From assembly GCF_014645815.1 (NCBI RefSeq), contig NZ_BMML01000009.1, positions 179,967 to 243,966 of the forward strand: 64,000 nucleotides of DNA. Reading direction: 5' to 3'. The stretch is from Streptomyces fuscichromogenes. GTDB taxonomy: Bacteria; Actinomycetota; Actinomycetes; Streptomycetales; Streptomycetaceae. The position numbers and the translations under genes were made by a program. The stretch's first letter is position 1. Each line of letters begins with the position of its first letter. Shown in pieces: positions 33,002 to 42,028 of the stretch. The notes beneath the pieces were generated by a model. It was not told the origin of the DNA. It ran no database searches and was given only the letters and a program-made list of their open reading frames with translations.

Positions 33002-35581
33002 TCAGCCGAGGCGGGTCAGCTTGGCCGCGAACCCGGGCTCGGTGAGCTCCTTCTCCAGGGCGACCGGAACCTGGACGGCGGAGCCGGAACCGTCACCCAC
33101 GGTGAGGGTGCCGACCTTGGTGCCGGCCTTCGCGGTGTGCGGCACGTCGTCCGCCTGGAACGACAGCCTCACCTTCAGCCCGGCCCAGCCGACCGCCGTG
33201 ACGTCCTCGGTCGCCACCACCGGGGTACGGCCGCCGAGCCCGTCGTCCACGTACCCGACGACATCGCCCTTCTTGTAGATCGTCGCCGACTCCAGCGCGC
33301 CCTGGGCCGCCCGGATCAGCTTGTCGCCGCCGTTCAGGGCCGCGGTGAGGATGCTGTTGTCCGAGGCGGCGCTGGCCGGCTGCCGCAGCACCGCGCCGAT
33401 GATCGTGCGGGTCTCGCCGCCGACCGTCTTCTTCGCGGCGAAGACCAGGTTGCCGAGGGCGGAGGTGGTGGTGCCGGTCTTGATGCCGACGACGTCGTTG
33501 TGACCGACCAGCTGGTTCCAGTTGCCGTGGTTGACGCCCTTGTAGTCGTCGTACGACATCATCGCGGCGACCTCGCGGAAGGACGGCTCGCTCGCCATGG
33601 CGGCCTTCGCCAGCTTCACCTGGTCCACGGCGGTGGACACGGTCGAGTTCGTGAGCCCCGAGGGATCGGTGTACGTCGTGTCCGTCATGCCGAGCTTCTT
33701 CGCGGTGGCGTTCATCTTCGCCACGAACGCCTTCTCGGAGCCGGCGTCCCAGCGCGCCAGCAGCCGGGCCACGTTGTTGGCGGAGGCGATGAGGATGCTC
33801 TCCAGGGCCTCGCGCTGGGTGATCGAGTCGCCGGCCGTCACGTCGACGGTCGACTCCTGGCCGGCGTTCGCCTGGTCCTGGGCGGCCTGGTCGATCTTGA
33901 TCTTCGGTCCGGCGGCACCGCTCTTCAGGGGGTGGTCGCGCAGGACGATGTACGCGGTCATCACCTTGGCGACGCTCGCGATCGGCACCGGCTTCTGCTC
34001 GCCGGAGGAGCCGAACGTGCCGATGCCCTGGACGTCGAGGGCCGCCTGGCCGTCGGCCGGCCAGGGGATGTCCGCCTTGCTGCCGTCGAAGGTGTACGTG
34101 TCCTTCGCGGTGAGGTCGAGGGTGGGCTGGGGCAGCGGGCGCAGAGTCTGCGCGACCGCAAAGACGATCAGCGCGACGATGACCAGGGGCGTCCAGATCT
34201 TGACCCGGCGGAAGAGGGTCCGGACCGGGGTCTCCGGCGGCGGGGGCGTGTTGGTCAGCTCGGCGAGCAGGTCCAGCGGGGGCTTCGGGGGAAGCGGCTG
34301 CTGGGTGGTGCGCTCGGGGCCGATCTGGGGGAGGACGGTGGTGCGGGTGGTGGAGGCGGCCTCGGGCTTCGGGGCCTTCCCTGTGTCCGGCCCTATGTCC
34401 GACTTGAGAGCGACGAATCTGCTGGTGCGCTCGGCGTCGCCCTCGGGCTTGGTGGCACCGCCCAGCTTGAGCATGGTGGTGGGCTGGTCGACCTGCGGGG
34501 GGCGGGGGGCCTTGAGCATGGCGGTGGGCTGATCGACGGCGGGCGCGGTGCCGCCTTCGGCTCCCCGGCCGGCCTCGGCTTCGCCTTCGGCGCCGCCGGT
34601 CTTCCCACCCGCACCACCCGTGCGGCCATCGTCGTCGGCCGCGGGTGGCCCCTGCGGTCCGTCCCCGCCGTCGGCGTCCGCGGGCGCGTCCTCCGCCTTC
34701 GGCGCATCACCGGCCGCGGCCGCGGACCCGTCGGCCCCACGGGACCCGGGCTTGGCGTCCTCGGGCTCGGCGGTGGTCGCCGACTCACCCTGGGGCTTGG
34801 CGTCCTCGGGTTCGGTGGTGGTGGCCGACCGGTCCTCGGGCTTGGCGTCCTCGGGTTCGGCAGTCGTGGCCGACTCGCCCTGGGGAGCGGCGTCTTGAGG
34901 CTCGGCGTCCGCCTTCGGCGCGGCATCCTGCGGCTCGGCCGCTGCGGTGGGCTTGTCCTCGGGCTCGGCGGTGGCCGTCGGCCGTTCCTCGGGCTTCGCG
35001 TCCTCGGGGTCGGCGGTGGTGGCCGACTCGTCCTGGGGCGTGGCGTCTTGGGGATCGGGAGTCGGCTTCGGCTCGGTCGCTGCCGTGGGGTTGTCCTCGG
35101 GGGCGGTGCCCCGGGGGTCTGTGGTGGTCGTCGACTCGGTGCCCTGGGGCTCTGCGGTCTCGGTGGGGTTCTCCGGGGGTTCCGGGGTGTCCTGGTGCTC
35201 CTCGGGCGCCTCAGGGCCGTCCTCGGGCTCCCTGGCCGCCTCCGGGGGCTCCTGGGTGCCGTCCGCCGCGGAGTCCTCGGCGGGGTCCTCGGTGGGGTCC
35301 TCGGCGTCCTGCGCCGTGTCCTGTGTCGGGTCGCCCGTGCGTACCCACGCCGCCACCGCTTCGCGGAGCTTCGCGTCGTCCTTGCCGGCCCCGTCGGCCG
35401 ACGCCTTCCGGTCCCGTACCGAGAAGATCCGGGTCGCGGTGTCCACGCCGCCGGCGGTCTCCTTCTCGGCGGCCACCGCCAGTCGCGGGTCGCGTGCTTC
35501 GGGAACCGCTCCCGCATTCCCCGACGTCGGTTCTTCCGACGACTCGCGCTGCTTCGACCTGTCGGGGGACTCGCCCGCCAC
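33002..35581 (-). CDS. D-alanyl-D-alanine carboxypeptidase (S11) with long acidic N-terminal region
   Basis: 859 residues. The C-terminal 350 residues form a penicillin-binding S11 domain: nucleophile Ser536 and Lys539 in IASVAKVM, the SANN triad element and KTGT. It trims the terminal D-Ala of peptidoglycan stem peptides outside the cell. A single TM (WTPLVIVALIVFAVAQTL, near residue 470) anchors it. The preceding cytoplasmic part is disordered, with many repeats of the type TAEPEDAKPQGES and a QPTAMLKAP/QPTTMLKLG pair. The start GTG 35581 has GGAGGAGG five bases upstream and is preferred over ATG 35629, which lacks a binding site. The cytoplasmic region is far longer than in usual family members. 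Confidence 0.88.
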   Translation of the reverse strand: MAGESPDRSKQRESSEEPTSGNAGAVPEARDPRLAVAAEKETAGGVDTATRIFSVRDRKASADGAGKDDAKLREAVAAWVRTGDPTQDTAQDAEDPTEDPAEDSAADGTQEPPEAAREPEDGPEAPEEHQDTPEPPENPTETAEPQGTESTTTTDPRGTAPEDNPTAATEPKPTPDPQDATPQDESATTADPEDAKPEERPTATAEPEDKPTAAAEPQDAAPKADAEPQDAAPQGESATTAEPEDAKPEDRSATTTEPEDAKPQGESATTAEPEDAKPGSRGADGSAAAAGDAPKAEDAPADADGGDGPQGPPAADDDGRTGGAGGKTGGAEGEAEAGRGAEGGTAPAVDQPTAMLKAPRPPQVDQPTTMLKLGGATKPEGDAERTSRFVALKSDIGPDTGKAPKPEAASTTRTTVLPQIGPERTTQQPLPPKPPLDLLAELTNTPPPPETPVRTLFRRVKIWTPLVIVALIVFAVAQTLRPLPQPTLDLTAKDTYTFDGSKADIPWPADGQAALDVQGIGTFGSSGEQKPVPIASVAKVMTAYIVLRDHPLKSGAAGPKIKIDQAAQDQANAGQESTVDVTAGDSITQREALESILIASANNVARLLARWDAGSEKAFVAKMNATAKKLGMTDTTYTDPSGLTNSTVSTAVDQVKLAKAAMASEPSFREVAAMMSYDDYKGVNHGNWNQLVGHNDVVGIKTGTTTSALGNLVFAAKKTVGGETRTIIGAVLRQPASAASDNSILTAALNGGDKLIRAAQGALESATIYKKGDVVGYVDDGLGGRTPVVATEDVTAVGWAGLKVRLSFQADDVPHTAKAGTKVGTLTVGDGSGSAVQVPVALEKELTEPGFAAKLTRLG

Positions 35582-35773
35582 CGATGCCTCCTCCACGCTT
35601 CGCACGTTGCCGTGCGCTGTCCGAACCATGTACCAGTGTCCTGTGTGCGGGCTTAGCCCCTGCGGTAGACGAGAACGACATACCTACCGGTTCCCTTACG
35701 AACCGGTCACGCACCCTCGACAGACCAATGTGAGAGGGGTCACCCTGTCATTCATCCACGCGGGGAGGCATGG

Positions 35774-36532
35774 ATGGGCAGGAGCCGCAGAACACTTCCG
35801 GAGGAGCTTCTGCTGCTGGCACTGGACCCGGCCACGGGTACCACTGCACAGCCGCAGTCGCTCGACCTCGGTCTGGCCGGAGCACAGCTAGTAGAGCTGG
35901 CGCTGGCCGGACGGATAGCCCCAGACGGGGATCGTATCGCCGTGGTGCAGCCACGGCCGACTGGAGATCCGACTTTGGACTGTGCGTTGGAGTTGCTGCG
36001 ACGGCGTGGCGCTCCCGTACGGGCTGTTCACTGGATCGGCGGGCCCCGTCTCGGCCTTCGCCAGATCTATCTCGCGCATCTCGAACGGTGCGGCATGGTC
36101 GCCGCCGTGGCGGGGCAGATGTGCGGGGTGCTGCCGACCACTCGGTACCAGGCGACGGACAACGCCGTCACCCGGGAGATCCGTGGCCGGCTGGACTCGG
36201 CGATCCGCACCGGCGTACCGCCGGACCCGCGGACCGCCGCGCTCGCCGCCCTGGCCCACGCGGTCGGTCTCGGCAAGCACCTGTATCCGGGCAACGAGGG
36301 ACGGTCCTCTCGTTCCAGGCTGCGGGACCTGATCCGGCACGACCCGATGGGCGGGCTCGTCGCCCACGCCGTCATGGACGTGCAGAACGGCGCGGCCGCA
36401 CAGCCACGCCGCAACCCGGCCCCGGCAGGCCGACCGGCAGGACCAGGCGCCAGGCCCGGTGCGCCGGAACCCGCCCGTGGGGTTCCGATGCAGCCGCGGC
36501 GAGGCGCGATGGCCCGCGCCGTGGTGCACTGA
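35774..36532 (+). CDS. GPP34/GOLPH3-family protein
   Basis: 252 residues resembling Golgi phosphoprotein 3-like proteins that are common in actinobacteria. It has TLPEELLLLALDPATG, DLGLAGAQLVELALAGRI, a central region with LDCALELLRRRG, and the C-terminal RSRLRDLIRHDPMGGLVAHAV. In eukaryotes the fold binds phosphatidylinositol-4-phosphate; the bacterial role is unknown but membrane association is plausible. A Pro/Arg/Ala-rich tail follows. ATG 35774 has GGGGAGG upstream. It is divergent from the carboxypeptidase gene. Confidence 0.85.
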   Translation: MGRSRRTLPEELLLLALDPATGTTAQPQSLDLGLAGAQLVELALAGRIAPDGDRIAVVQPRPTGDPTLDCALELLRRRGAPVRAVHWIGGPRLGLRQIYLAHLERCGMVAAVAGQMCGVLPTTRYQATDNAVTREIRGRLDSAIRTGVPPDPRTAALAALAHAVGLGKHLYPGNEGRSSRSRLRDLIRHDPMGGLVAHAVMDVQNGAAAQPRRNPAPAGRPAGPGARPGAPEPARGVPMQPRRGAMARAVVH

Positions 36533-36605
36533 GCCGCAGTTCCACGGCAGTAACACAGCACCCCTGAGACCCGGTTCCGGGAGCCGCTGGTCCGAGCGGG
36601 GCGGT

Positions 36606-36631
36606 GAGGCGTACCGAGCGGTACGCGCCTC
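36606..36631 (+). terminator. Probable terminator of GPP34 gene
   Basis: Hairpin with a 7-bp perfect core, 36609-36615 (GCGTACC) and 36620-36626 (GGTACGC), loop GAGC, extended imperfectly by GAG/CTC. It lies 75 bp after the stop. Confidence 0.4.
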
Positions 36632-36716
36632 GCCGTCCCGCTCGGCCGTGTCCGAACTGACGCGTACGCGCTGCATATCCACTGTTTCCCAGCGGTAGTA
36701 AGCACCTTGGTGGCAG

Positions 36717-36732
36717 TCTGCTCAACAGCAGA
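36717..36732. promoter_or_regulatory. Inverted repeat upstream of Scr1-type regulator
   Basis: TCTGCT-CAAC-AGCAGA, perfect 6-bp arms, 47 bp before the proposed start at 36779. A candidate operator or small hairpin in the leader. Confidence 0.35.
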
Positions 36733-36778
36733 TACGCAAAGTGGTAGTTACAGGCAGGCAGCCGGAGGTGCACGTCCC

Positions 36779-37636
36779 GTGGCGTCCAATGTCAATCCCA
36801 CCGTCAGGCGACGCCGGCTGGGCCAGGAGCTGCGCAGGCTCCGCGAGCTCAAGGGCATGACGGCGGAGGAGGTGGCGGAGCGGCTGCTCGTCTCCCAGTC
36901 GAAGATCAGCCGGCTGGAGAACGGGCGCCGGAGCATCAGCCAGCGCGACGTCCGTGACCTGTGCGGGGTGTACGAGGTCGAGGACCAGCGCGTCGTCGAG
37001 TCCCTGATGGAGATGGCCAGGGATTCGCGGCAGCAAGGATGGTGGCACGCGTTCGGGGACATCCCGTACAGCGTCTACATCGGTCTGGAGACGGACGCCG
37101 AGTCGCTGCGGGTCTACGAACCCCAGCTGGTCACAGGGCTGTTGCAGACCCGGGCGTACGCCGAGGCCCTGGTGCAGGGGGCGTTGCCGGAGACCTCCGC
37201 CGCGGACATCGAGAAGCGGGTCCAGGTCCGGATGCGGCGACAGGAACGTATCACCGCCGAACACACCCCCCTCCGGCTGTGGGTGGTGCTCGACGAGGCC
37301 GCGCTGCGCCGGCTGGTCGGCAGCAGGCTCGTGATGCGCGAGCAGCTGGAGTACCTGCTGGAGATGTCCCAGCAGCCGCACATCACCGTCCAGGTGCTGC
37401 CCTTCGAGTGCGGCGCGCATCCCGGCCTCAACGGGCAGTACGCGATCCTGGAGTTCGCCGACGCGGCCGACTCCAGCGTCGTCTACCTGGAGGGCGTGAC
37501 CAGTGACCTCTACCTGGAGAAGGCCCACGACGTGCAGAAGTACGCCGTCATGTACGAGCACCTGCGCGCCCAGTCGCTGAACGTCGAGCAGTCCCGGCAG
37601 TTCATCGCCGACGCGGCCAAGGAGTACGCCCGTTGA
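36779..37636 (+). CDS. HTH regulator of the Scr1 (DUF5753) family
   Basis: 285 residues. Residues 10-65 form an XRE helix-turn-helix (LGQELRRLRELKGMTAEEVAERL, SQSKISRLENGRR). Residues 85-285 are the DUF5753 sensor-like domain typical of Streptomyces Scr1 proteins, with YEPQLVTGLLQTRAYAEAL, PLRLWVVLDEAALRR, ITVQVLPFECGAHPG and SSVVYLEG. These proteins usually pair with a small DUF397 protein, as here, and control development or antibiotic production. GTG 36779 has GGAGG ten bases upstream. The neighbouring DUF397 gene has a strong dyad in front of it. Confidence 0.93.
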   Translation: MASNVNPTVRRRRLGQELRRLRELKGMTAEEVAERLLVSQSKISRLENGRRSISQRDVRDLCGVYEVEDQRVVESLMEMARDSRQQGWWHAFGDIPYSVYIGLETDAESLRVYEPQLVTGLLQTRAYAEALVQGALPETSAADIEKRVQVRMRRQERITAEHTPLRLWVVLDEAALRRLVGSRLVMREQLEYLLEMSQQPHITVQVLPFECGAHPGLNGQYAILEFADAADSSVVYLEGVTSDLYLEKAHDVQKYAVMYEHLRAQSLNVEQSRQFIADAAKEYAR

Positions 37637-37763
37637 GCCTTCCTGGACGGGCGGCGCCGGATCCTACATCAGCGTAACGCTCCCATGGAAGTCTCCTCTG
37701 GAATATGCCATCCGGACGAGTGAACGGGTACTCCAGGCGGGGAAGTTGGCTAGTAGCGTCGAT

Positions 37764-37792
37764 CACGCCAACCGGTCAGCAAGGTTGGCGTG
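37764..37792. promoter_or_regulatory. 10-bp perfect dyad before DUF397 gene, candidate Scr1-family operator
   Basis: CACGCCAACC (37764-37773) and GGTTGGCGTG (37783-37792) with a 9-bp centre, 48 bp before the DUF397 start. A TAGTAG -10-like element lies just upstream (about 37751). Its position suggests regulation of the small partner by the upstream regulator. Confidence 0.55.
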
Positions 37793-37839
37793 AATCGCAC
37801 TACTGCAAGCACCACAGCAATCTCGCAACAGGAGTGGAC

Positions 37840-38031
37840 ATGGCACTGCTTCAGGGCGCCACGGAGACGTGGACGAAGTCCTCCTATTCCGCAGGGAACG
37901 GGGCGTGCGTCGAGGTCAAGTCGCCGACGACCGCAGGACTCGCCGTACGTGACTCCAAGGTCGAGGAGGGCCCGGTCCTCGCATTCCCGGCCGGCGCGTG
38001 GAACGCCTTCGTGACCTCGGTCAAGGCGTAG
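37840..38031 (+). CDS. DUF397-family small protein (partner of Scr1-type regulator)
   Basis: 63 residues with the full DUF397 pattern: WTKSSYSAGNGACVEV, GLAVRDSKVEEGPVLAF, then WNAFVTSVKA. ATG 37840 follows GGAG by five bases. Such proteins bind and modulate their neighbouring HTH-DUF5753 regulator, in a two-gene module widespread in Streptomyces. The gap from the regulator is about 200 bp and contains its own promoter-like dyad, so the pair may be expressed separately. Confidence 0.93.
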   Translation: MALLQGATETWTKSSYSAGNGACVEVKSPTTAGLAVRDSKVEEGPVLAFPAGAWNAFVTSVKA

Positions 38032-38216
38032 GGAGGCATTCGCTGACCCACCGCCCACGCTCCCGACTACGACAACTGCACAAGCGTCACCCAGAGCCCT
38101 CTCGACCAGCCCGCCGTCCTTGCCGAGGGGGCTCGGCTTGTGCCCGGCGTCGGCCGGTCGGTCACCGTACCGGGAAGGCCGCGTCGCACACCGGGTCCTG
38201 CACGGCCACATCCTCC

Positions 38217-38247
38217 GTCACCGGGCGGATCCGTTCCGCCCGGTGAC
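38217..38247. terminator. Terminator hairpin between DUF397 and glutathione peroxidase genes
   Basis: Perfect 13-bp arms, 38217-38229 and 38235-38247, loop TCCGT, between two convergent genes. No T-run follows, as is common in Streptomyces. Confidence 0.7.
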
Positions 38248-38298
38248 CCGGAGGCTGGTCCCTGCCCCAGGGGCAAGGTCAACCCGGACTACCCGGAC

Positions 38299-38805
38299 TC
38301 AGGCGAGGGCGGCCTCCACCGCCGCCACGACCTCCGCCGACTCCGGCTCGGCCTGCGGCGCGAACCGGGCGACGACCCGCCCGTCCCGGCCGATCAGGAA
38401 CTTCTCGAAGTTCCAGCGGATGTCCCCGGTGTGCCCCTCGCCGTCCGCGAACCCGACCAGGCGGTCGTAGAGCGGGTGCCGGCCCTCGCCGTTCACCTCG
38501 ACCTTCTCGGTCATCGGGAAGGTCACCCCGTACGTCGCCGAGCAGAACTCGGCGATCTCCTCGGCGCTGCCGGGCTCCTGGCCCAGGAACTGGTTGCAGG
38601 GCACCCCGAGCACGGTGAAGCCCTGCGCCGCGTACCGCTCCTGGAGCTTCTCCAGGCCGTTGTACTGCGGGGTCAGACCGCACTTGGAGGCCACGTTGAC
38701 AATGAGCACGGCCTTGCCGCCGTAACCCGCCAGGTCGGCCGAGCCGCCCCGCAGCGCACCGATCTCCACGTCGAGCACGGACCCGTTGTTCTCAGAAGTC
38801 GTCAT
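38299..38805 (-). CDS. Glutathione peroxidase-family thiol peroxidase
   Basis: 168 residues with the peroxidatic Cys42 in NVASKCGLTPQY, the NQFLGQEPG motif (resolving/Gln element) and WNFEKFLI with the conserved Trp. Actinobacteria use mycothiol or thioredoxin, so the bacterial members reduce peroxides mainly with thioredoxin. The protein is cytoplasmic; no signal is seen. It begins 9 bp after the ArsR-type regulator gene on the same strand, so the two are probably co-transcribed. Confidence 0.93.
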   Translation of the reverse strand: MTTSENNGSVLDVEIGALRGGSADLAGYGGKAVLIVNVASKCGLTPQYNGLEKLQERYAAQGFTVLGVPCNQFLGQEPGSAEEIAEFCSATYGVTFPMTEKVEVNGEGRHPLYDRLVGFADGEGHTGDIRWNFEKFLIGRDGRVVARFAPQAEPESAEVVAAVEAALA

Positions 38806-38814
38806 ACGCGGATG

Positions 38815-39798
38815 CTAACTCCGCTCGGTGGCGGACCGGCTTCCGGCCTCGACCAGTACGTCCCCGGCCGCCGTCCGCGCGTACAGCACCGACCGCCCGG
38901 CCCGCCGCCGCTCCACCAGCCCGGCGTCGAGCAGGATCCTGAGGTGACGGCCGACGGAGCCGAGCCCCTGGTCGGTCACCGCCGTCAGGTGGGTGGTGCT
39001 CATGGGGGCGTGCAGCAGCACCAGCACTCCGGCGCGCGCGCTGCCCAGCAGTGCGGCGAGACCGGCCGGCACCGTCCGCCCGGCGGGGTCGGCGAGTGCG
39101 CCCGCACATGGGTAGACCAGGGCGTAACGGTCCGGCTCCTCCCAGGAGACCCAGCCGCTCTTCGGCGTGACCGGGACGAGGAGGAGGTCGGCGCCGGAGA
39201 TCTCGCGGGGCGGGTACTCGTGCAGATTGACCTGGAGCCGGTTGTCCCCGAGCCAGCGGGTCCGCCCCGGCCGCACCGAGTCCAGCACCTGTGCCCAGCC
39301 GCCCCGGCTCACCTGCGTGGTACGGGCCACGACGTCCGCCTCCAGGATCCGCCGCCGGCGCGCCCAGTCCGGCCGTACGGTCTCCTCCCACACGTACGTC
39401 AGCAGATCCGCCGCCCGCTCGGGCAGGTCGTCGCGGTCCAGGGCGGCGGGGAGCGGACCGTCCAGGGCCACCCGCAGCTGCGCCCGCGCCGGGGCGGGCG
39501 GCGCCGACCGCACCCGCGCGATGCCGTCCTCGGCGCTCTCGCCGTCCCGGGGCGTGGGGGTGAGGAAGTCCGCGGTCCAGACCCGGCCGAGCCCGGCGCG
39601 CACGAGCAGCGCGGTGACGGGGTCGGCGGCGAGGCGGGCGCGGTAGCCGGGGAGACGGCCGTCCAGCCAGCGCCGCTCACCGGGGTGGGCGGCGGTACCG
39701 GAGTGCAGCAGCCGCAGACTCGCGAAGGTCTCGGCGAAGGGGGAGACCACGAACCGGCTACGGGCCAACGTGTCGGCGTTGAGCTGCCACCAGCCCAA
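38815..39798 (-). CDS. ArsR-type HTH regulator with N-terminal DUF5937-like domain
   Basis: 327 residues. Residues about 250-315 form a winged helix (GLAALLGSARAGVLVLLHAPMSTTHLTAV, GSVGRHLRILLDAGLVERRRAG). The larger N-terminal domain (FVVSPFAETFASLRLLHSG, RAADLLTYVWEETVRPDW) is found in Streptomyces ArsR-like proteins next to MFS genes. No metal-binding Cys pair is seen, so a metal sensor role is unlikely. It is divergent from an MFS exporter and probably represses it. Confidence 0.88.
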   Translation of the reverse strand: MGWWQLNADTLARSRFVVSPFAETFASLRLLHSGTAAHPGERRWLDGRLPGYRARLAADPVTALLVRAGLGRVWTADFLTPTPRDGESAEDGIARVRSAPPAPARAQLRVALDGPLPAALDRDDLPERAADLLTYVWEETVRPDWARRRRILEADVVARTTQVSRGGWAQVLDSVRPGRTRWLGDNRLQVNLHEYPPREISGADLLLVPVTPKSGWVSWEEPDRYALVYPCAGALADPAGRTVPAGLAALLGSARAGVLVLLHAPMSTTHLTAVTDQGLGSVGRHLRILLDAGLVERRRAGRSVLYARTAAGDVLVEAGSRSATERS

Positions 39799-39935
39799 GG
39801 GGGTCTCCCTGCTGTCAGAGGCTCGCGCGCCGGCCGGGGCCTCTCGCGGCCGCGACAGCCGCCCGCGTCGCGAGGATCTTTCGCGTACCCGGGAAACAAT
39901 AACGCCGGCCGTCCCGCCCCCCGAGACTCCCGACC

Positions 39936-41126
39936 ATGCCCAGCTACCGATCCCTCTTCCGCACCCCGGAGTTCACCCCGCTCTTCCTCGGCTCGGCCGC
40001 CCAGAACGCGGCCGGTACCGTCGGCGGGCTCGCCCTCGGCACGCTCGTCTACCGCACCACCGGCTCCCCCCTGCTGTCCGCGCTGAGCATGTTCGGCCCC
40101 TCGCTCGCCCAGGTGCTGGGCGCGACCTTCCTGCTCTCCGGTGCCGACCGGCTGCCCCCGCGCACCACCCTCGCCGCGATCTCCCTCGTCTTCGCCGTCG
40201 GCACGGCCGGCCTGGCGCTGCCGGGGCTCCCGCCGGGTGCGCTGCTCACCGTCGTCCTCCTGCTCGGCCTGGTCTCCGCGCTCGGCGGCGGGGTCCGCTG
40301 GGGTCTGCTGACCGAGATCCTCACCAAGGACGGCTATCTGGCGGGGCGTTCGCTGTTCAACATGATGAGCGGGCTGGTCCAGATCGCCGGTTACGCCACC
40401 GGCGGCGCCCTGCTGGCCGCCGTCTCCCCGCGCATCTGTCTGCTGCTCGCCGCGGCCCTCTACCTGGCATCCGCGCTGGCCCTCCGCCTCGGTCTGAGCG
40501 CCCGCCCGCCCCGTACCGCGGGCCGCCCCTCCGTCGCCGCGACCTGGCGCACCAACGCCCTGCTGTGGTCGTCCCGCCCGCGCCGCCTCACCTACCTCGG
40601 CCTGTGGCTGCCCAACGGCCTGGTCGTCGGCTGCGAGTCGCTGTACGTGTCGTACGCCCCGAACGCGGCCGGCACCCTCTTCGCCTGCGGTGCCCTCGGC
40701 ATGCTGGCCGGTGACGTGACGGTCGGCCGGCTGCTCCCGCCCGCCGTCCGCACCCGTATGGCCACGCCCCTTCTGCTGCTCCTGGCCACCCCCTACCTGC
40801 TGTTCGCCGCGCACCCGCCGCTCGCCCTGGCCGCCGGCTGTGCCGCCGTCGCCTCGGTCGGTTTCGGCGCGAGCCTGGTCCAGCAGGAGCGGCTGATGAC
40901 CCTGACTCCCGACGAACTCAGCGGCCACGCACTCGGGTTGCACTCCGCCGGCATGCTGACCATGCAGGGCGTGGGCGCCGCGCTGGCGGGCTCGGTGGCT
41001 CAACTCACCTCGCCCGCCGACGCGATGACCCTGGTCGCGGGTGCGTCGCTCGTGGTGACGCTGTCGCTGGCTACGGCCGCTCGGCGGCAGCGGGAGGTTC
41101 CGGCGCCGGCTCCGGTGCGGCCGTGA
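39936..41126 (+). CDS. MFS transporter
   Basis: 396 residues with 11-12 hydrophobic segments, an N-terminal half starting SLFRTPEFTPLFLGSAAQNAAGTV, and the loop SGADRLPPRT at the motif A position. Efflux of drugs or metabolites is the usual role. It is divergent from an ArsR-like regulator 137 bp away. Its last 56 bp overlap the 3' end of the convergent SPFH gene. There is no clear ribosome binding site before ATG 39936. Confidence 0.88.
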   Translation: MPSYRSLFRTPEFTPLFLGSAAQNAAGTVGGLALGTLVYRTTGSPLLSALSMFGPSLAQVLGATFLLSGADRLPPRTTLAAISLVFAVGTAGLALPGLPPGALLTVVLLLGLVSALGGGVRWGLLTEILTKDGYLAGRSLFNMMSGLVQIAGYATGGALLAAVSPRICLLLAAALYLASALALRLGLSARPPRTAGRPSVAATWRTNALLWSSRPRRLTYLGLWLPNGLVVGCESLYVSYAPNAAGTLFACGALGMLAGDVTVGRLLPPAVRTRMATPLLLLLATPYLLFAAHPPLALAAGCAAVASVGFGASLVQQERLMTLTPDELSGHALGLHSAGMLTMQGVGAALAGSVAQLTSPADAMTLVAGASLVVTLSLATAARRQREVPAPAPVRP

Positions 41127-42003
41127 TCTCCGCGGCCGGCCCGAACTTGTCGGCGACGGCGGCGATCTGCTCGATCCCGGCCTTCAGACCCGCACCGAGC
41201 TCGTCCGCCGTCTCCCGCTCGTTCTTCTCGACCTCCTGGTCGAGCCGCTTGGTCGCCCGCTCGAAGTAGCGCAGCAGCTCCACCGGGAAGGGCATGACGA
41301 GCGTGGAGTTCTTCTCGGCGGCGACCTCGACGACGGTCTGCAGGAGGCGCAGCTGCATCGCCTCCGGGGTCTCCGCCATGATCCGGGAGGCGTTGGCGAG
41401 CTGCTGCGCGGCCTGGAACTCGCCGTCCGCGGTGATGACCCGGGCCCGCCGCTCCCGTTCGGCCTCGGCCTGCCGGGACATGGACCGCTTCAGCGACTCC
41501 GGGAGCTGTACGTCCTTGATCTCGACGCGGTCGATGTGGATGCCCCACTCCGCGGCCGGGCTGTCGATCATCAGGGCGAGCCCCTCGTGCAGCCGCTCCC
41601 GGTCGGTCAGCAGGTCGTCCAGGTCGCTCTTGCCGATGATGGAGCGGAGCGAGGACTGGGCGACCTGCCCGACGGCGAACATGTAGTCCTGCACCTCGAT
41701 GGCGGCGCGGACCGGGTCGGTGACCCGGAAGTAGACGACGGCGTCCACCTTCACCGACACGTTGTCCTTGGTGATGCCCTCCTGCGTGGGCACCGGCATG
41801 GTGACCACCTGCACGTTCACCTTGCGCATCCGGTCGGCGAAGGGGATGAGGAAGGTGATCCCCGGCCGCCGGAAGTCCGGCAGCGCCTTGCCCAGACGGA
41901 ACACCACCCCACGCTCGACCTGGTTGACCACCCGCATCCCGCTGCGCAGCACGAGCAGGGCCGCCACGACCACCAGCACGACCCCTACGACGGCGCCGTC
42001 CAT
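41071..42003 (-). CDS. SPFH/Band 7 protein (slipin/stomatin-like)
   Basis: 310 residues. One N-terminal TM (VVGVVLVVVAALLVL) is followed by the SPFH domain (about 30-200): VVNQVERGVVFRLGK, RRPGITFLIPFADRM, ITKDNVSVKVDAVVYFRV and LRSIIGKSDLDDLLTDRERLH, which is characteristic of slipins. A coiled-coil helix and an Ala/Glu/Pro tail follow. SPFH proteins form large membrane cages or microdomains and often bind proteases. ATG 42003 has GGAG nine bases upstream. The 3' end overlaps the convergent MFS gene. Confidence 0.92.
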   Translation of the reverse strand: MDGAVVGVVLVVVAALLVLRSGMRVVNQVERGVVFRLGKALPDFRRPGITFLIPFADRMRKVNVQVVTMPVPTQEGITKDNVSVKVDAVVYFRVTDPVRAAIEVQDYMFAVGQVAQSSLRSIIGKSDLDDLLTDRERLHEGLALMIDSPAAEWGIHIDRVEIKDVQLPESLKRSMSRQAEAERERRARVITADGEFQAAQQLANASRIMAETPEAMQLRLLQTVVEVAAEKNSTLVMPFPVELLRYFERATKRLDQEVEKNERETADELGAGLKAGIEQIAAVADKFGPAAEITAAPEPAPEPPAAAERP

Positions 42004-42028
42004 GGGCACACACTCCGTTCTCGACGTG

